Translations under genes and position numbers: made by a program
Origin: Desmodus rotundus
Lineage: Eukaryota > Chordata > Mammalia > Chiroptera > Phyllostomidae
Length of the DNA: 64,000 bases
Assembly (NCBI RefSeq): GCF_022682495.2
Contig: NW_026527555.1
Span: forward strand, 411,934 to 475,933
Direction of reading: 5' to 3'
Notes under the pieces: model-generated
Database searches by the model: none
What the model saw: only the letters and a program-made list of their open reading frames with translations
What the model was told of the DNA's origin: nothing
Shown: positions 62,623 to 64,000 of the stretch, in pieces
Layout of the letters: each line of letters begins with the position of its first letter
Numbering within the stretch: the stretch's first letter is position 1

Positions 62623-64000
62623 GGAATGAATGCCCCGGTAGGCCCATGAGGTACTTTTCGCTTCTTCCTCCTTGAACGCTTCACGAACGGGTGGAGTCCG
62701 AGGGACGTAGTATTGTCTCCATGGTTTCTTAGGCTACAGCCTTCTTCTCCCATCACATCTCCTACTGAGATGGGAACATTGAGAAGACGCTGAACCCGGA
62801 GACGGCTTTGGGAAAAAACCCGCTTCCTACGAAATAGGTGGATTCCCGAGTGATTTTGAGGAGCAAACAAATCTTCACGAATGTAGTATCATCCACCGGG
62901 AGCCCCACAGGCTACTCTGAGATCCACATTCCCTTAGATCTTCAGAGACTTGGAGTCCAAGTCACGTAGCACGGCCTAGCGGCCTTCCAACGTCCGGATA
63001 CGCTTTCCCCGCAGCACGCACAATTTGGCGAAAACAGTGGTAGCCAAGCTTACTCTAGTTCAGAGTTGGCATAGTCCTGTGCTTCCGTTCACTCCTTTGT
63101 TTTGGGGAACGCGATTCCGGAACTCTCTGGCTCGCAAAGTTACCGCCAAGGTGATCATACAGAAAACCCATTGAAATGACGTTCTAACTCGGCCGGTTCT
63201 ATCGGCACCCCCTACATTTCGCACTCTACTGAAACGAGTCCATTGACCTAGTGTTACCCGCTGGAGATGAAATGTGCTAATGAGGCACTTGTATGAAACA
63301 TCCTGATTCCCTAGTTGTTTGGAAGCTGTGCATGAATTCCTTGCTGTTCTCGCAGAAGGAAATTCCGTCGAAAAGAGTCAGTGGACTGTGAGCTTCATGT
63401 GCATATCTAGGTTGGACCAACAGTTTTGTCCACAGGACATAGTAGTCAGTAGCTGCAGGAAATATTCGGACTCTGCTATTTTGCTGGAATAAAGAGAGCG
63501 GCGAAAAGCCCACACTCGCAGCTCATTGTCCTGCAAAGTTCAGATGCTGCTATGCTCCTGTTCGTTCACTACCCATGGAAAATGATTTCAGTAGCATTTT
63601 GGTTAGGACACAACGCAAAGCTCTGATATATCAGACACCTTCTGTTTAAAGATAGGGTTAGGGTTAGGGCTAGCATTAGGATTGTGGTAAGGATTAGCTT
63701 TATTATTAGGGTTAGGGTTAGGGTTAAGGATAGGGTTAGGGTTAGGGATAAGGTTAGGGTTAGCGATAGGGTTAGGGTTAGGGTTAGGGTTAGGGTTTGG
63801 GTTCATGTTACAGGTAGGTTTAGGTCTAGGGCTAGAGCTAGCTGACGGCCGCAGTTAGAAGAAAGTGTGTCATAGAAGATAGTGTATTTCATAGCTGTCA
63901 TAGTTCTGTGCTTTCATGGAGTGCGTTCATGATGAGAAAGTGATTCTGTAGATCCTTGCACTCAAACACAGCCAGGTAAATGAAAACAGAGCAAAATAGC
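62623..64000 (+). repeat. Satellite unit 32 (partial, 1,378 bp)
   Basis: The telomeric tract lies at 63653-63802. The unit is cut by the window edge. It has CTAATGAGG, AAATATTCGG and CTTCTGTTTAAAG. Confidence 0.95.

Larger units (their letters stand above)
1..64000 (+). repeat. Satellite array, 2,029-bp unit with embedded telomeric repeats
   Basis: The same sequence recurs head to tail in one orientation across the whole window. Landmarks such as the block beginning GGAATGAATG recur at 1, 2030, 4059 and so on to 62623. Copies differ by only a few substitutions and a few small indels. There are 31 complete units and one partial. The unit boundary used here is arbitrary, because position 1 was taken as phase 1. 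No unrelated sequence interrupts the array. The regular spacing and near identity are what unequal exchange and gene conversion produce in satellite DNA. I do not recognise the unit as a named satellite family. Confidence 0.98.
46391..64000 (+). repeat. Zone 3: nine units with alternating types
   Basis: Units 24-32 are 2,029 bp with long telomeric tracts. At the CTAAT(A/G)AGG site they read G, A, G, A, G, A, G, A, G in order. Several other sites follow the alternation, so the repeat has become a dimer. The last unit is cut by the window edge. Confidence 0.85.
60594..64000 (+). repeat. Dimer repeat, partial copy 3 (units 31-32)
   Basis: Unit 31 begins like units 27 and 29 but reverts to the zone 1 state at several right-half sites (ACACAGCCAGG, CTACGTCAAA, GTAGTTCTT), while keeping the GAAAAATCTACTGGGTACG change. 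Unit 32 is not a simple copy of 28 or 30, since it has AAATATTCGG. The dimer pattern is therefore degraded here. Confidence 0.7.

Noticed and set aside
1..64000. CRISPR array or other prokaryotic repeat system
   Set aside because: The repeat is 2 kb, without short direct repeats and unique spacers, and there are no neighbouring genes. TTAGGG tracts point to a eukaryote.
1..64000. Ribosomal DNA or other tandem RNA gene array
   Set aside because: I found no stretch resembling conserved 18S, 28S, 5.8S or 5S rRNA, tRNA or spliced-leader sequence in the unit.

Overview
The whole window is one uninterrupted eukaryotic satellite array. A unit of about 2,029 bp is repeated head to tail 31 times, followed by a 32nd copy cut by the right edge. 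Both window ends lie inside the array, so its true limits and flanks are not visible. I found no convincing protein gene, RNA gene, transposon, CRISPR array or bacterial operon.

Each unit has a non-telomeric body of about 1.85 kb and, from about 1.03 kb into the unit, a 120-150 bp interstitial telomeric tract of TTAGGG hexamers with degenerate variants. All 32 tracts have the G-rich strand on the + strand. TTAGGG is the telomere repeat of vertebrates, many other animals, many fungi and some protists, so the source is a eukaryote with that repeat. A hand count of the first 660 bases gives about 36 CpG, close to expectation for roughly 48% GC. This argues against a strongly CpG-depleted genome such as a mammal's, but I cannot name the organism. 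A subtelomeric or other heterochromatic location is an inference.

Three zones can be told apart by single-base variants. Zone 1 (units 1-11, 1-22319) is very uniform, every unit being 2,029 bp. Zone 2 (units 12-23, 22320-46390) is the most diverse: units are 1,997, 1,998, 1,999 or 2,029 bp, telomeric tracts come in a long and two short forms, and units 14-17 recur as a four-unit, 8,024-bp higher-order repeat in units 18-21, with unit 22 starting a third copy. Zone 3 (units 24-32, 46391-64000) has 2,029-bp units that alternate between two types, giving a 4,058-bp dimer. Units 1-3 resemble units 23-25, hinting at a longer duplication about 44.36 kb apart.

The unit itself appears to be built from older, diverged internal repeats. 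A 21-bp motif occurs four times per unit (offsets 140, 604, 1435, 1896), with two intervals of nearly equal length (464 and 461 bp). Short open frames recur in every unit, but only because the DNA is homogenised: most lack an ATG and several open or close with single-base variants.
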